DNA of 64,000 nucleotides from contig NZ_NESJ01000021.1 of assembly GCF_003063645.1 (NCBI RefSeq), positions 1 to 64,000 on the forward strand, read 5' to 3'. A model generated the notes under the pieces. That model was not told the origin of the DNA. It did no database searches and saw only the letters and a list, made by a program, of their open reading frames with translations. Positions 1-9,163 of the stretch are shown here, piece by piece. Origin of the DNA: Limnohabitans sp. 2KL-51. Lineage in GTDB: Bacteria > Pseudomonadota > Gammaproteobacteria > Burkholderiales > Burkholderiaceae_C. A program made the position numbers and the translations under genes. Positions within the stretch are counted from its first letter, which is position 1, and each line of letters starts with the position of its first letter.

Positions 1-3000
1 TCGGCCGACTTTGTGCTGGACAACCTGGTGTTTGCCGAAGCTGCGCCACCGAACACGCTTGGCACCGCCGGTCCCACCGCCAACCCCGACACGCTGAGCT
101 ACACCGCAGGCGCTCTGGACGCGCTGGACAGCAACGACACCATCACCACCACCAGCACCGGCCTGCAAGCCACACTGGCCGCAGGCGGCATGGTCGACGG
201 TGGCGCGGGTGTGGACACGCTCAAGCTGGCCGCAGGCACCACGCTCAATCTGGACGCGCTGAACGGCAACCAGACCGTCAGGCCTATCCAGGAAGTGGAA
301 ATCTTCCAGATGCAAGGCACGTCGAGCCTGACCTTGTCGGCCAACGATGTCTTGTCCTTGGGCGGCAGCAACGCCAGCACCATGGCGGGTTACACCTTCA
401 CCAGCACCACCGGCGGCACGGCTTCGGCCAGCAGCACCGGCAAGGTGCAGATGGTCATCACCGGCACGGCCAGCGACACGCTGGTACTGGACCCGTTGAT
501 GAAAGACGGCGTGACCACCAACAGTGTGGAAGGCAACACGGCCTTGGCGGGCAGTTGGGCCGATATGGGCACCACCGTCATTGGCGGCGTGACCTACAAG
601 GTCTACAACCACAGCACCACGCAAGCGCAGGTGCTGACCACGATCAGCGCCACAGTGCACAGCAACGACATCGCTTTCAGCAGCATGACCAAGGACAGCG
701 GCGTCACGGCCGATGCCAGCATCAACAGCAACTGGATCACCAACGACACCTCGGCCGGGCGTTTGATCTCGGGCACGGTGGCCACACCACTGGCCGCAGG
801 TGATGTGGTCAAGGTCTACGCCAACGGCACCTTGATTGGCAACGCCACGGTCAACGCCGCAGGCACGGCCTGGGAGATCACCGACACCGCAGGCTACAAC
901 GCCAGCTGGGTGTACAGCGCCAACATCGTCTCGGCCTCGGGCACAAGTTCCACGGCCTACCAGCCGGTCAACGCCGACCTGAGCGAAGCCGCCCCGGTGA
1001 TCACCGGTGTGTTCGACACCGCCAGCAGCACGGTAGCGATTGCCAACAACGGCACGACCACCAAAGCACTGAGCTCTGTGAAGGGCACGGGTGTGGCGGG
1101 GGACACCATCTACCTGTACGACAACACTTACACCACACTGGTCGGCTCTGCGGTGGTGGACGGCTCGGGCAACTGGTCGGTCACGTCGCTCACGGGCACA
1201 TTCAATGGCAGCAACACCTTTGCCGCCAGGCAGATGGACGCACAGGGCAATCAGAGTGCTTTGTCCAACCAGTGGACCGTGAATGCGCCTACGGCCAATA
1301 CATTCAATGGCAGTTTTGATGCGGGTAACACCGGCTTCACAACTGAAGTGCCGATGTACACCAGCTCGGGTTCAACCAACACCCAGATGATCAACCTGAT
1401 CGCTCAGGGTAACCGTCAGAACGTGGTCGACGATCCTGGCAACTTCAACCGCTCCGGTGTCGCCAACCCCACACCGGGGGCACTGTCGGGCTTGACGGCC
1501 GCACAGGCTTGGACCAACGGCACATGGCGACAAAACATCTACAGCGCCGCAGACGTTAACCAGCAGGAATACCAAGCTGTCAGAACATTCACTGACCTTG
1601 CCAGCGGCAAGATGCTGGTGGGCAGTGTCGAGGCCGTGGCCGGTAGCAGTGCCACCAACACCGTCGATCTCTGGGTCGCCAATGTCGACGTGGTACAAGG
1701 CAAGTCCTACACCTTCAGCTTTGACTACTGGAATAGTTATGCCCAGACTAATACGGCGAATGCTTACGGTGCCAACTTCATGGATGTCAAGATCGATGGA
1801 TTGACTGCGGCCAGCACCAAGGCCTCTAGTGCGGGTCAAATCTTCGTGACCTATGTGGCGACACGAACAGGCTCGGTCAAATTGAGTTTGGAAAGCTGGA
1901 ACACGACCAACGGTGGCGATTACATGCTGGACAACATGGCCTTTGGTGAAGCGGCACCCGCCAACACCCTCGGCACAGCAGGCCCCACCGCCAACCCAGA
2001 CAACCTGACCTACACCGCAGGTGTGCTCGACGCGCTGGGCAGCAACGACACCATCACCACCACCAGCACCGGCCTGCAAGCCACACTGGCCGCAGGCGGC
2101 ATGGTTGACGGCGGCGCGGGTGTGGACACGCTCAAGCTGGCACCAGGCACCACGCTGAATCTGGACGCGCTGAACGGCAACCAGACCGTCAGGCCTATCC
2201 AGGAAGTGGAAATCTTCCAGATGCAAGGCACGTCGAGCCTGACCTTGTCGGCCAACGATGTCTTGTCTTTGGGCGGCAGCAACGCCAGCACCATGGCGGG
2301 TTACACCTTCACCAGCACCACCGGCGGCACGGCTTCGGCCAGCAGCACGGGCAAGGTGCAGATGGTCATCACCGGCACAGCCAGCGACACGCTGGTACTG
2401 GACCCGTTGATGAAAGATGGCGTGACCACCAACGGCCTTCAGGGCAACACCGGCCTGGATGGACAGTGGGATGACATGGGCACCACCGTCATTGGCGGCG
2501 TGACGTACAAGGTCTACAACCACAGCACCACACAAGCGCAGGTGCTGACGACCATCGCCCCGACGGTGCGCAGCAACGACATTGCTTTCAGCAGCATGAC
2601 CAAGGACAGCGGCGTCACGGCCGATGCCACCATCAACAGCAACTGGATCACCAACGACACCTCGGCCGGGCGTTTGATCTCGGGCACCGTGGCCACGCCA
2701 CTGGCCGCAGGTGATGTGGTCAAGGTCTACGCCAACGGCACCTTGATTGGCAACGCCACAGTCAACGCCGCAGGCACGGCCTGGGAGATCACCGACACCG
2801 CAGGCTACAACGCCAGCTGGGTGTACAGCGCCAACATCGTCTCGGCCTCGGGCACCAGCACCACGGCTTACCAGCCGGTCAATGCAGACCTGACAGAAGC
2901 AGCGCCGGTGATCACCGGGGTGTTCGACACCGCCAGCAGCACCACCATTGCCAACAACGGCACCACCACCAACGCCCTGAGCACCGTCAAGGGCACGGGC

Positions 3001-6000
3001 GTGGCCGGGGACACCATCTATCTGTACGACAACAGCATCAACACCTTGGTGGGTTCAGCTGTGGTGGATGGCAGTGGCAATTGGGCCGTGCCGATCACCC
3101 AGCCTCTGACCTACAGCAGCAACACCTTCAGTGCCAAGCAAGTCGACGCGCAAGGCAACCAGAGTGTGCTGTCCAATCTCTGGACTGTGACTGCGCCTGC
3201 AGCCAACGTGTTAGACAACGGTGATTTCTCGAATGGCAATACAGGCTTCACGTCGACGGCCAGCTACAACACAAGTTTGACGTTTGCCAATTCCAATGTA
3301 GCCGAGAACCGTTACAACATCACAAGCAACACCTCTCCGTTGGAAGTGCAAGCAACGAACATCACGCAAACCGGAACAACATCCGGCATCGCTTGGTCCA
3401 GAAAATACACCAATTCAACAACGTCAACCAACCCAGATGGCGCCTTCACCGGCAACACCATGATTTTCCAGTTGGACGGCGGCGGTGTTCAAACACTGTG
3501 GTCCGAAAACGTCAACGTGGTAGCCGGGCAGGACTACACCTTTAAATTCGATTACTACCATGGTGTCTTGAACCAACAGTCCCTGGTGGCCATGATCGAC
3601 GGCACATCGATTGCGTTCACACCCGGCGGTTCGCTGGATGCGGGCCATTTCACGGCCACTTTCCGCGCCACCACAACCAAGAGCATCAATTTGGCTTTGA
3701 CGGCGGGCAGCAACGCCGTCACCACAGCAGGGCCGGTGGGCTTGGATAACTTTGTCTTCAGCAACGCCACGGCTGCGGTGACCGATGGCTCCTTGGTTGC
3801 AGGTGGCACTGGATTGGCCACCCCGTCGCCCGACAGCCTGAGCTATATGAGCGGAAACTTGGATACCCTGGCAGGTAACGACACCATTACCGCCACCAGC
3901 ACCGGTCTGCAAGCCACGCTGGCTGCGGGCGGTATGGTCAACGGCGGTGCGGGTGTGGACACGTTCAAGCTGCTGGCAGGCACCACGCTGGACTTGACGG
4001 CCATCACCGACACGCAAACCGTCAAGCCGATCGAGCAGATCGAAGTGTTTGAGCTGCTGGGCAGCTCCTCAATGATCATGTCGGCCAACGACGTGCTGTC
4101 TTTGGGTGGTGCCAACGCGTCGACCATGTCGGCCTACAGCTTCGCGTCCACCACGCAAACGGCCACCGCCAGCGGCGTGCAGGCCACCGGCTCGACCAGC
4201 AGCACCGGCAAGGTGCAATTTGTGGTGAACGGCACCACCACAGATGCGGTGGCTTTGGACGGTCTGAACCTGGATGGTGTGACAACCAACGGCACCGTGG
4301 GCAATACGGGTCTGGCTGGGCAGTGGGACTACAAAGGCACCACCGACATCACCGTGGGCAGCGTGACCACTACCTACCGTGTGTACAACCACAGCACCAC
4401 GGCAGCCCAGGTTTTGATCGACAGCGATGTGAGCTCGGGCACCAGCGGCAATGCGGTGGCCGTCACCAACGTGAAGGCCACGGGAACCACCACCAAGGTT
4501 CTGATGGAGACTTTTGACAACCTGCCTTACAACAGCACCGACTCGATGTGGGACTTCACGACGGCCAACGGCATTCAGTTCCAATCACAGGTTGGCGGCA
4601 CGGTCTTGCCCAATTTCACACAGTTGAATGGTCAACTTGTCATCAACAACGCCATCTTGCCTACCAATTCAACAAGTCAGTGGGCGGTCATGCCATTGAA
4701 TGGCACGATCACCAACGCAACGTTTGACTACAACGGCATCAACAATGCCACGACCAGCGGTACGGCGGTGGTGCGCCTTCTCAACAATTCTGCGGTTGCT
4801 GCGGGGCCATTCAACTTGGCCAACAACGCATTGGCAAGCGCTCCTGGCGTCTTTAATCAAACCGGAACGTTTGACGAGATCAGCTTCCAAAACATGCCCA
4901 AGGACCAATATGCCATCGACAACCTGAAGTTGACGATGACCGGTGTTGCCGAAACCGTGGACCTGGCCAATGGCAGCGGCACTCGTCACACAACAGGCGT
5001 GGTCTCCGGCACTTTGGCGAAGGCCCTGTCGTCCGGCCAGTATGTCGAGGTGTTCAGCAACGGTGTCAGCTTGGGGCAGGCCACGGTCAAAGGCACCACC
5101 TGGTCCTATGCCGACACGATTGCCACCGCTGGCGAGAACTACACCGCCAAGATCATGAGCAGCAGCGCGACCGAAGTGGCCGCATCGGTGGGCTATGCCA
5201 TCAACCAGGCTTCTGGCGCTGTGCCACGCCTGACCATCACCAATGATGCCTCCGAAGCAGTGTCTGCAGGCAAGACGGTGAACTACACCTTCCGCTTTGA
5301 CCAAGCGGTGACGGGCTTTACAGCCAGCGACGTGACCGTGACCAATGGCGGCTCGGTGAGCGGATTGACCCAACTCGATGCACAAACTTGGGTGATGTCG
5401 GTCAACACGCCCAGCACGGGTGCTGGCACCACCACGGTGGCTGTGGCCGATGGCAGCTACAACGCCACAGCCAACAACGCAGCGGGCCTTGGCGCTACCG
5501 ATTCGCAGCCTTTTGATGCCAGCTTGATTCCGTTCAGGTTTGATGGCTACAAGGGCACCAACAAAGGCACTGCCGCGATTGACCCCTTGGTCACTGGCCC
5601 CGGTGACGATTGGGTGACTGCTGTGGGCATCCAGAACACGGGTATTGAGAACATCAACACGGGTGCGGGTGCCGACACGATCCAGATCATGGGCAACAAC
5701 GTGACCAAGTTGGCCTTGGCCTCTGGCTTTGCCACCTTTGATGGTGGTGACGGCATCGACAGGCTGGGCTTTTACAACGGCGGTGCTGCGGCAGCCAACA
5801 TCACGTTGGATTTGACCAACGTCAATGTGGCAGCCCACTTGCACAGCTTTGAGACGGTCGACATGACTCAAAACGGTGCTGGTGGCGCAGGCACGCTCAA
5901 GATCGATCGCAACGCGATCATCAATCTGTCGGACATCCTGGACAACCCCGCCACCAGCGGGGTGGATGAAAGCCAGATGCTGGTGGTGAACGGCAAGGCG

Positions 6001-6186
6001 GGCGACACCGTTCAATTGGTTGGCGGTATCAACTGGACGACGGTGACCACTGGTATTTCAGGCGCAACCCTGGCCGCCACCTACGGCGCAGGCTACGCCT
6101 TCGCAGCCGCCGACACCTACAGAGAAATGTCCTACAACGGCGCCACCCTCTTCATCGACGAGGCCATGACACGGACCAACATGTAA
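1..6186 (+). CDS. Giant repetitive surface/secreted adhesin, C-terminal part (5' end outside window)
   Basis: The frame is open from base 1, so the protein starts upstream; 2,061 residues are visible. It is built of long repeated modules. Each has a jelly-roll-like segment ending in LDNLVF or LDNMAF (near residues 6-12 and 640-650), then a stretch with GLQATLAAGGMV and GGAGVDTLKL that recalls RTX-type calcium repeats, then short bacterial Ig-like segments around GDTIYLYDN. An Ig-like domain lies near residues 1740-1840 and a final aspartate-rich region contains NTGAGADTIQI. The C-terminus (YNGATLFIDEAM) resembles type I secretion signals of BapA/LapA-like adhesins. Asn, Thr, Ala and Gly dominate and Cys is absent or nearly so. 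Cell-surface adhesion or biofilm function is inferred from architecture. The secretion genes and N-terminal retention domain are not in the window. Confidence 0.8.
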   Translation, partial: SADFVLDNLVFAEAAPPNTLGTAGPTANPDTLSYTAGALDALDSNDTITTTSTGLQATLAAGGMVDGGAGVDTLKLAAGTTLNLDALNGNQTVRPIQEVEIFQMQGTSSLTLSANDVLSLGGSNASTMAGYTFTSTTGGTASASSTGKVQMVITGTASDTLVLDPLMKDGVTTNSVEGNTALAGSWADMGTTVIGGVTYKVYNHSTTQAQVLTTISATVHSNDIAFSSMTKDSGVTADASINSNWITNDTSAGRLISGTVATPLAAGDVVKVYANGTLIGNATVNAAGTAWEITDTAGYNASWVYSANIVSASGTSSTAYQPVNADLSEAAPVITGVFDTASSTVAIANNGTTTKALSSVKGTGVAGDTIYLYDNTYTTLVGSAVVDGSGNWSVTSLTGTFNGSNTFAARQMDAQGNQSALSNQWTVNAPTANTFNGSFDAGNTGFTTEVPMYTSSGSTNTQMINLIAQGNRQNVVDDPGNFNRSGVANPTPGALSGLTAAQAWTNGTWRQNIYSAADVNQQEYQAVRTFTDLASGKMLVGSVEAVAGSSATNTVDLWVANVDVVQGKSYTFSFDYWNSYAQTNTANAYGANFMDVKIDGLTAASTKASSAGQIFVTYVATRTGSVKLSLESWNTTNGGDYMLDNMAFGEAAPANTLGTAGPTANPDNLTYTAGVLDALGSNDTITTTSTGLQATLAAGGMVDGGAGVDTLKLAPGTTLNLDALNGNQTVRPIQEVEIFQMQGTSSLTLSANDVLSLGGSNASTMAGYTFTSTTGGTASASSTGKVQMVITGTASDTLVLDPLMKDGVTTNGLQGNTGLDGQWDDMGTTVIGGVTYKVYNHSTTQAQVLTTIAPTVRSNDIAFSSMTKDSGVTADATINSNWITNDTSAGRLISGTVATPLAAGDVVKVYANGTLIGNATVNAAGTAWEITDTAGYNASWVYSANIVSASGTSTTAYQPVNADLTEAAPVITGVFDTASSTTIANNGTTTNALSTVKGTGVAGDTIYLYDNSINTLVGSAVVDGSGNWAVPITQPLTYSSNTFSAKQVDAQGNQSVLSNLWTVTAPAANVLDNGDFSNGNTGFTSTASYNTSLTFANSNVAENRYNITSNTSPLEVQATNITQTGTTSGIAWSRKYTNSTTSTNPDGAFTGNTMIFQLDGGGVQTLWSENVNVVAGQDYTFKFDYYHGVLNQQSLVAMIDGTSIAFTPGGSLDAGHFTATFRATTTKSINLALTAGSNAVTTAGPVGLDNFVFSNATAAVTDGSLVAGGTGLATPSPDSLSYMSGNLDTLAGNDTITATSTGLQATLAAGGMVNGGAGVDTFKLLAGTTLDLTAITDTQTVKPIEQIEVFELLGSSSMIMSANDVLSLGGANASTMSAYSFASTTQTATASGVQATGSTSSTGKVQFVVNGTTTDAVALDGLNLDGVTTNGTVGNTGLAGQWDYKGTTDITVGSVTTTYRVYNHSTTAAQVLIDSDVSSGTSGNAVAVTNVKATGTTTKVLMETFDNLPYNSTDSMWDFTTANGIQFQSQVGGTVLPNFTQLNGQLVINNAILPTNSTSQWAVMPLNGTITNATFDYNGINNATTSGTAVVRLLNNSAVAAGPFNLANNALASAPGVFNQTGTFDEISFQNMPKDQYAIDNLKLTMTGVAETVDLANGSGTRHTTGVVSGTLAKALSSGQYVEVFSNGVSLGQATVKGTTWSYADTIATAGENYTAKIMSSSATEVAASVGYAINQASGAVPRLTITNDASEAVSAGKTVNYTFRFDQAVTGFTASDVTVTNGGSVSGLTQLDAQTWVMSVNTPSTGAGTTTVAVADGSYNATANNAAGLGATDSQPFDASLIPFRFDGYKGTNKGTAAIDPLVTGPGDDWVTAVGIQNTGIENINTGAGADTIQIMGNNVTKLALASGFATFDGGDGIDRLGFYNGGAAAANITLDLTNVNVAAHLHSFETVDMTQNGAGGAGTLKIDRNAIINLSDILDNPATSGVDESQMLVVNGKAGDTVQLVGGINWTTVTTGISGATLAATYGAGYAFAAADTYREMSYNGATLFIDEAMTRTNM
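100..3200 (+). repeat. Two near-identical long repeats inside the adhesin gene (offset about 1,911 bp)
   Basis: Bases about 120-1280 recur at about 2031-3190 with very few substitutions, an offset of 1,911 bp (637 codons). A third, more diverged copy of the core begins near 3870. Near identity of the first two at the DNA level points to recent duplication or gene conversion. The reading frame is kept. Confidence 0.85.
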
Positions 6187-6187
6187 T

Positions 6188-6300
6188 TGTCATCCCGGGC
6201 TTGACCCGGGATCCATGTCTTCAAGTGCGCTGCGCGTGGCATGAGAGTGGACCCTGGTTCGAGGGCCGGGGTGATAGTCATTTGTCAATCTCGGGCTTGA
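6188..6300. repeat. Palindromic GC-rich repeat, copy 1
   Basis: It starts two bases after the adhesin stop. CCCGGG-CTTGA-CCCGGG can form a hairpin and may end adhesin transcription. It is followed by a conserved spacer (CTTCAAGTGCGCTGCGCGTG) and a second hairpin around GAGGGCCGGGGTGA. The same composite recurs near 7020, 8040 and 9355. Confidence 0.8.
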
Positions 6301-6354
6301 CCTTTGGGGCCGTGACGGATGGCTGTGCATCCCTGAATCTCATAGAATCATTAA

Positions 6355-6663
6355 ATGCATCCTGCCATCGCACAGCACACGTCTGAAATTTCAAGCATCT
6401 GTCGGCGCTTTCACATCAAGCGTCTGGAGGTGTTTGGTTCAGCTGCGCGTGCCAGTGATTTCAATCCTGAAACCAGCGATGCAGATTTTCTGGTGGAGTT
6501 CACGACCGATGCCGACCATGGCCTGCAGACGTTCTTTGGTGCCAAGGCGGCCCTTGAGAGCGTGTTGGGGCGCGGTGTCGATCTGATCGAATCTGGCGCC
6601 GTTAAAAACCCTTTCGTGCTGGCATCGATCAATGCGCACAAAGAGCCTGTCTATGCAGCGTGA
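6355..6663 (+). CDS. mntA: MntA-like minimal nucleotidyltransferase, antitoxin of a HEPN/MNT module
   Basis: A 102-residue protein with the nucleotidyltransferase signature GS-x10-D-x-D near its N-terminus (GSAARASDFNPETSDADF). In HEPN/MNT toxin-antitoxin pairs the MNT partner neutralises the HEPN RNase, in characterised cases by adenylylating it. The gene overlaps the start of the hepT-like sequence by 11 bases in another frame, the usual arrangement. The motif residues are intact, so the antitoxin looks functional although its partner carries a stop codon. The start ATG follows directly on the palindromic repeat area and has no strong ribosome binding site. Confidence 0.82.
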   Translation: MHPAIAQHTSEISSICRRFHIKRLEVFGSAARASDFNPETSDADFLVEFTTDADHGLQTFFGAKAALESVLGRGVDLIESGAVKNPFVLASINAHKEPVYAA

Positions 6664-7003
6664 CCCGCGCGCTTTTTTGTGGGATGTGCGCGAGTCAGCC
6701 TTGGCTATTCAGGCATTCACTTCCTGAATGGATGCTGGGCAATACATACAAGATGCATTGTTCCAGGCGGCGGTAGAGCGTAAATTCGAAATCATTGGCG
6801 AAGCACTTAACCAACTGGCGAAGACAGCCCCAGTGATGGCGGCAAGAATTCCAGAGTTGCCGCAGATCGTCGCCTTCAGAAATCAATTGATCCATGGCTA
6901 TGCAACGGTGAACGCTTCAACGGTCTGGTCAGTGATTCAAATCTCTTTGCAACCCTTGCTGAGCACAGCAAATCTCCTGCTGGCTGAACTCGACCCCGCC
7001 TGA
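6653..7003 (+). pseudogene. hepT: HepT-like HEPN RNase toxin interrupted by an in-frame TGA
   Basis: From ATG 6653 the frame reads MQRDPRAFLWDVRESALAIQ..., a typical HepT N-terminus, then meets TGA at 6725-6727 after 24 codons. The same frame continues at once with ATG (6728) and 91 more residues (MDAGQYIQDALFQ...) containing the HEPN catalytic motif R-x4-H (RNQLIHGY). Read through, the product would be about 116 residues, normal for HepT. The stop sits where related proteins usually carry one residue between FTS and MD. It is either a toxin inactivated by one nonsense mutation or a split gene restarted at the abutting ATG. A sequencing error cannot be excluded from the sequence alone. Confidence 0.78.
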
Positions 7004-7019
7004 GTCCACACCACCGTCA

Positions 7020-7170
7020 CCTAAAGTGCGCTGCGCGTGTCATTAGAGGAATGGCCCCCGGCTCGGGGGCCGGGGTGACAAGTGGTGTTTTGTCATCCCG
7101 GCCCCTCTTCATGTCACCCCGGCCTCTTTTCATGTCACCCCGGCCTCCGAGCCGGGGTCCATCTTCAATC
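7020..7170. repeat. Palindromic GC-rich repeat, copy 2
   Basis: It carries the spacer (AAGTGCGCTGCGCGTGTCAT), the hairpin CCCCCGGCTCGGGGGCCGGGG, then three tandem half-units starting TCATCCCGGCC or TCACCCCGGCC, the last a full hairpin around CCGGCCTCCGAGCCGGGG. It fills most of the gap between hepT and the next module. Confidence 0.8.
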
Positions 7171-7260
7171 CCCGTCTCCACACCTACCGCGCAACACGCT
7201 CAGCTATGAGGCTTTGTTGTATAGTGCATGAGCATTGTTTGCATCACTTCGGAGGCCCTC

Positions 7261-7686
7261 ATGAGCCGGTACAGCTTGAAAGACAGAATGGTTCGTTCCA
7301 TTGCTTTGCGCAAAGGAGAAGTGGTCATGCGTGTCGATTTTGAGCGCATGGGCAGCCCCAGTCAGATCAGCCGCGTGCTCAAGCAGCTGGTGGCCGATGG
7401 GAAGATTGTGCGTTTGGGTTATGGCACTTATGCCAAGGCTCGGCCTAGCAGGCTATCGGGCAAGCCTGTGCCGCGTGTGACGTTGGCCGAATTGGCTCAA
7501 GAAACGCTCCAAAAATTGGAAGTACCTGCGACTTTGGGTCGCGCCCAACGCGCGTATGCTGAAGGTCGGACCACGCAAATTCCGGTGCGCACCACATTTG
7601 ATACGGGGGATCGCCGCATCACACGCAAGATCACAGTCGGTATCAGCACGGTGCGTTATGAAAACAATTACAGCGCAAGAGCATAA
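7261..7686 (+). CDS. DUF6088/AbiEi-type antitoxin-like regulator
   Basis: A 141-residue protein with a winged-helix-like N-terminus (SQISRVLKQLVADGKIVRLG YGTY around residues 38-60), as in DUF6088 proteins and AbiEi antitoxins. In these families the protein binds DNA, represses its operon and counters the linked nucleotidyltransferase toxin. I chose ATG 7261 over ATG 7228 because GGAGG lies seven bases before it. A -10-like TATAGT sits at 7219-7224. Its last 29 bases overlap the abiEii-like gene, indicating a coupled pair. Because the toxin partner is truncated, this may now be an orphan regulator. Confidence 0.75.
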   Translation: MSRYSLKDRMVRSIALRKGEVVMRVDFERMGSPSQISRVLKQLVADGKIVRLGYGTYAKARPSRLSGKPVPRVTLAELAQETLQKLEVPATLGRAQRAYAEGRTTQIPVRTTFDTGDRRITRKITVGISTVRYENNYSARA

Positions 7687-7984
7687 GCAAATTGAGGATG
7701 TTATTGGCGAGGGCTTGACGCCGCTTGCCGAGGCGATTCTCGAAAAAGACCTGCTACTGACCCAGGCGCTTCGCCATATCGCCAGCACGGACACGGATGG
7801 CGTGGGCTTGGTGTTTTGTGGCGGGACATGCCTTTCCAAAGCACACAGATTGATAGAGCGGATGTCTGAAGATGTCGATTTCAAGCTGGTGGTGCCCGAG
7901 GGGCTGTCCCGAACGGACCCTCTGTATGTCATCCCGGCCTCCGAGCCGGGATCCACGTCTTCATCTGCGCTTCGCGAAGGCTAA
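7658..7984 (+). pseudogene. AbiEii/AbiGii-type nucleotidyltransferase toxin, truncated by palindromic repeats
   Basis: From ATG 7658 the product begins MKTITAQEHKQIEDV and includes FCGGTCLSKAHRLIERMSEDVDFKLVV, the conserved GGTxLxK...R-x-SEDxD core of AbiEii-family nucleotidyltransferases. Family members are usually around 250-300 residues. Here homology stops near codon 88 (about base 7923), where the frame runs into the repeat family and terminates at 7984. The C-terminal two thirds are absent. An intrinsic terminator at 8214-8243 may be the old operon end. The fragment keeps the nucleotide-binding core but is probably inactive. Confidence 0.8.
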
Positions 7985-8190
7985 AGCATGGACCCCGCAT
8001 CCAGTGCGGGGTGACATAAAGAGAGTGCGGGGTGACAAGTGCGCTTCGCGTGTCATGAGAGTGGACCCCGGCTCGGGGGCCGGGGTGACAGTGGTGGTTT
8101 GCCCTCCCGGCCTCTCTGAAATGTCATCCCGGCCTCTCACTTGTCATCCCGGCCCCCCAAATGTCACCCCGGACTCGATCCGGGGTCCAT
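7925..8190. repeat. Palindromic GC-rich repeat cluster, copy 3 (inside abiEii remnant and beyond)
   Basis: At least four hairpins lie in tandem: CCGGCCTCCGAGCCGG at 7933-7952, CCCCGCATCCAGTGCGGGG near 7992-8010, the CCCCGGCTCGGGGGCCGGGG unit near 8065-8085, and CCCCGGACTCGATCCGGGG near 8167-8186. They are joined by the shared spacer. This is the densest cluster of the family in the window. Confidence 0.85.
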
Positions 8191-8213
8191 CCCCATCCCC
8201 AACCCCGGCAAAG

Positions 8214-8243
8214 CCCACACCTCACAAGGGTGTGGGTTTTTTT
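8214..8243 (+). terminator. Intrinsic terminator
   Basis: Stem CCCACACC (8214-8221) pairs with GGTGTGGG (8229-8236), followed by a run of seven T. It points rightward and ends the DUF6088/abiEii transcription unit just before brnT. Confidence 0.85.
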
Positions 8244-8295
8244 GTTGTAGCCTGTCCCCAGGCGTTTTGTTAAACTTGAAATATATGTATTGAAT

Positions 8296-8577
8296 ATGCA
8301 TAATCATGACGAGCAGTTTGAATTTGATCCGGTCAAAGCCAAGCTCAATCAAAAAAAGCATGGCGTCAGCTTTGCGCATGCTGAACAAGCTTTACGCGAT
8401 GAATTTGGTTTGACAATGGATGATCCGGATGCTCAAGGTGAGCAAAGATTTTTGACTTTGGGTATGGATGCATTAGGCCGTGTGCTGGTGGTGTGCCACA
8501 CCCAACGTGAGGACCGCAGACGTTTGATTTCTGCGCGAAAAGCAAGTCCCAATGAGGCAAGGAACTACCATGCGTAA
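8296..8577 (+). CDS. brnT: BrnT family ribonuclease toxin
   Basis: A 93-residue protein with the BrnT pattern: FEFDPVKAKLNQKKHGVSF at the N-terminus, a central DDP.. GE.R segment, and a C-terminal LISARKASPNEARNY (R...A...E..Y). BrnT is a RelE-fold mRNA interferase controlled by BrnA. A TTG six bases upstream (8290) could also start the frame, but ATG 8296 fits the family length. It overlaps brnA by eight bases. Of the three toxins in this patch it is the only one that looks intact. Confidence 0.9.
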   Translation: MHNHDEQFEFDPVKAKLNQKKHGVSFAHAEQALRDEFGLTMDDPDAQGEQRFLTLGMDALGRVLVVCHTQREDRRRLISARKASPNEARNYHA

Positions 8578-8821
8578 AGAATATGATTTCAAAGCGGCAA
8601 AACGGGGCGCAGTGTTGCCTTCACCCGGTAAGACGCGGATCACGATCATGCTGGACGATGACGTGTTGGAGGCATTTCGAGCGAAGGCTGAAGCCTCCGG
8701 TCATGGTTATCAGACACTGATCAACGATGCCCTCAGAAACGCCATCGATCCCGAAGCTGCACCGGTGTCTCTTCGTGCTTTGCGCAGCTTGCTTGACGAG
8801 CGTTTTGCCTTGGCTGCATAA
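8570..8821 (+). CDS. brnA: BrnA family antitoxin
   Basis: An 83-residue protein starting MRKEYDFKAAKRG. Its ribbon-helix-helix segment (KTRITIMLDDDVLEAFRAKAEASGHGYQTLIND, about residues 20-55) is typical of BrnA, which dimerises, binds the brnTA promoter and masks BrnT. The ATG 18 bases into the longer frame is preferred because it matches the family N-terminus and overlaps the brnT stop. The pair is co-transcribed; an AT-rich stretch before brnT (around 8277-8295) is the probable promoter region. Confidence 0.9.
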   Translation: MRKEYDFKAAKRGAVLPSPGKTRITIMLDDDVLEAFRAKAEASGHGYQTLINDALRNAIDPEAAPVSLRALRSLLDERFALAA

Positions 8822-8829
8822 GGTTTGCT

Positions 8830-8930
8830 GTAGTAGCCCACTCTGTGGGCAAGTCTTTTCCCGTCATCGCGCGCCCCCTCTCTCGTCATTGCGAGCGAAG
8901 TGCGGCAATCCATGTCTTCGGTAGGGCGCA
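8830..8930. repeat. Two short dispersed repeats between brnA and the 58-codon ORF
   Basis: Bases 8830-8853 (GTAGTAGCCCACTCTGTGGG) resemble hairpins at 24914-24940 and 28881-28906 (minus strand). Bases 8885-8915 (TCATTGCGAGCGAAGTGCGG) belong to a second palindromic type seen in many bacterial genomes. No gene is seen here. Confidence 0.6.
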
Positions 8931-8965
8931 AGCCCCTTATCAACTTGTCGATTTAAGGAGTAAAC

Positions 8966-9142
8966 ATGGAACAGCGTTTGAAGAATGGTGGCAAAGCCGG
9001 TTCGGTCACGGTTTCGACTGCCTTACTCAATCAGAAGCTCGCTACCTTGCGCGTTCCGAGAATGCTGACGCCATCAGAGATCGAGTTGCTGCAGAAGAGC
9101 AAGCGTGAAATCGCGGAGCGGTTCCGCGCTGCCCATGCCTGA
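8966..9142 (+). CDS. Small hypothetical protein (58 residues)
   Basis: An open frame from ATG 8966 to TGA 9140-9142, preceded by a strong AAGGAG seven bases upstream and followed 22 bases later by an intrinsic terminator. The product starts MEQRLKNGGKAGSVTVSTALL and ends REIAERFRAAHA. It is basic, with a predicted C-terminal helix (LTPSEIELLQKSKREIAERF). I recognise no family. Ribosome site, terminator and clean boundaries make it a credible gene. Its place beside TA modules suggests a small regulator, but that is only context. Confidence 0.6.
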   Translation: MEQRLKNGGKAGSVTVSTALLNQKLATLRVPRMLTPSEIELLQKSKREIAERFRAAHA

Positions 9143-9163
9143 TATCCTGATTGCCCATTCAAG

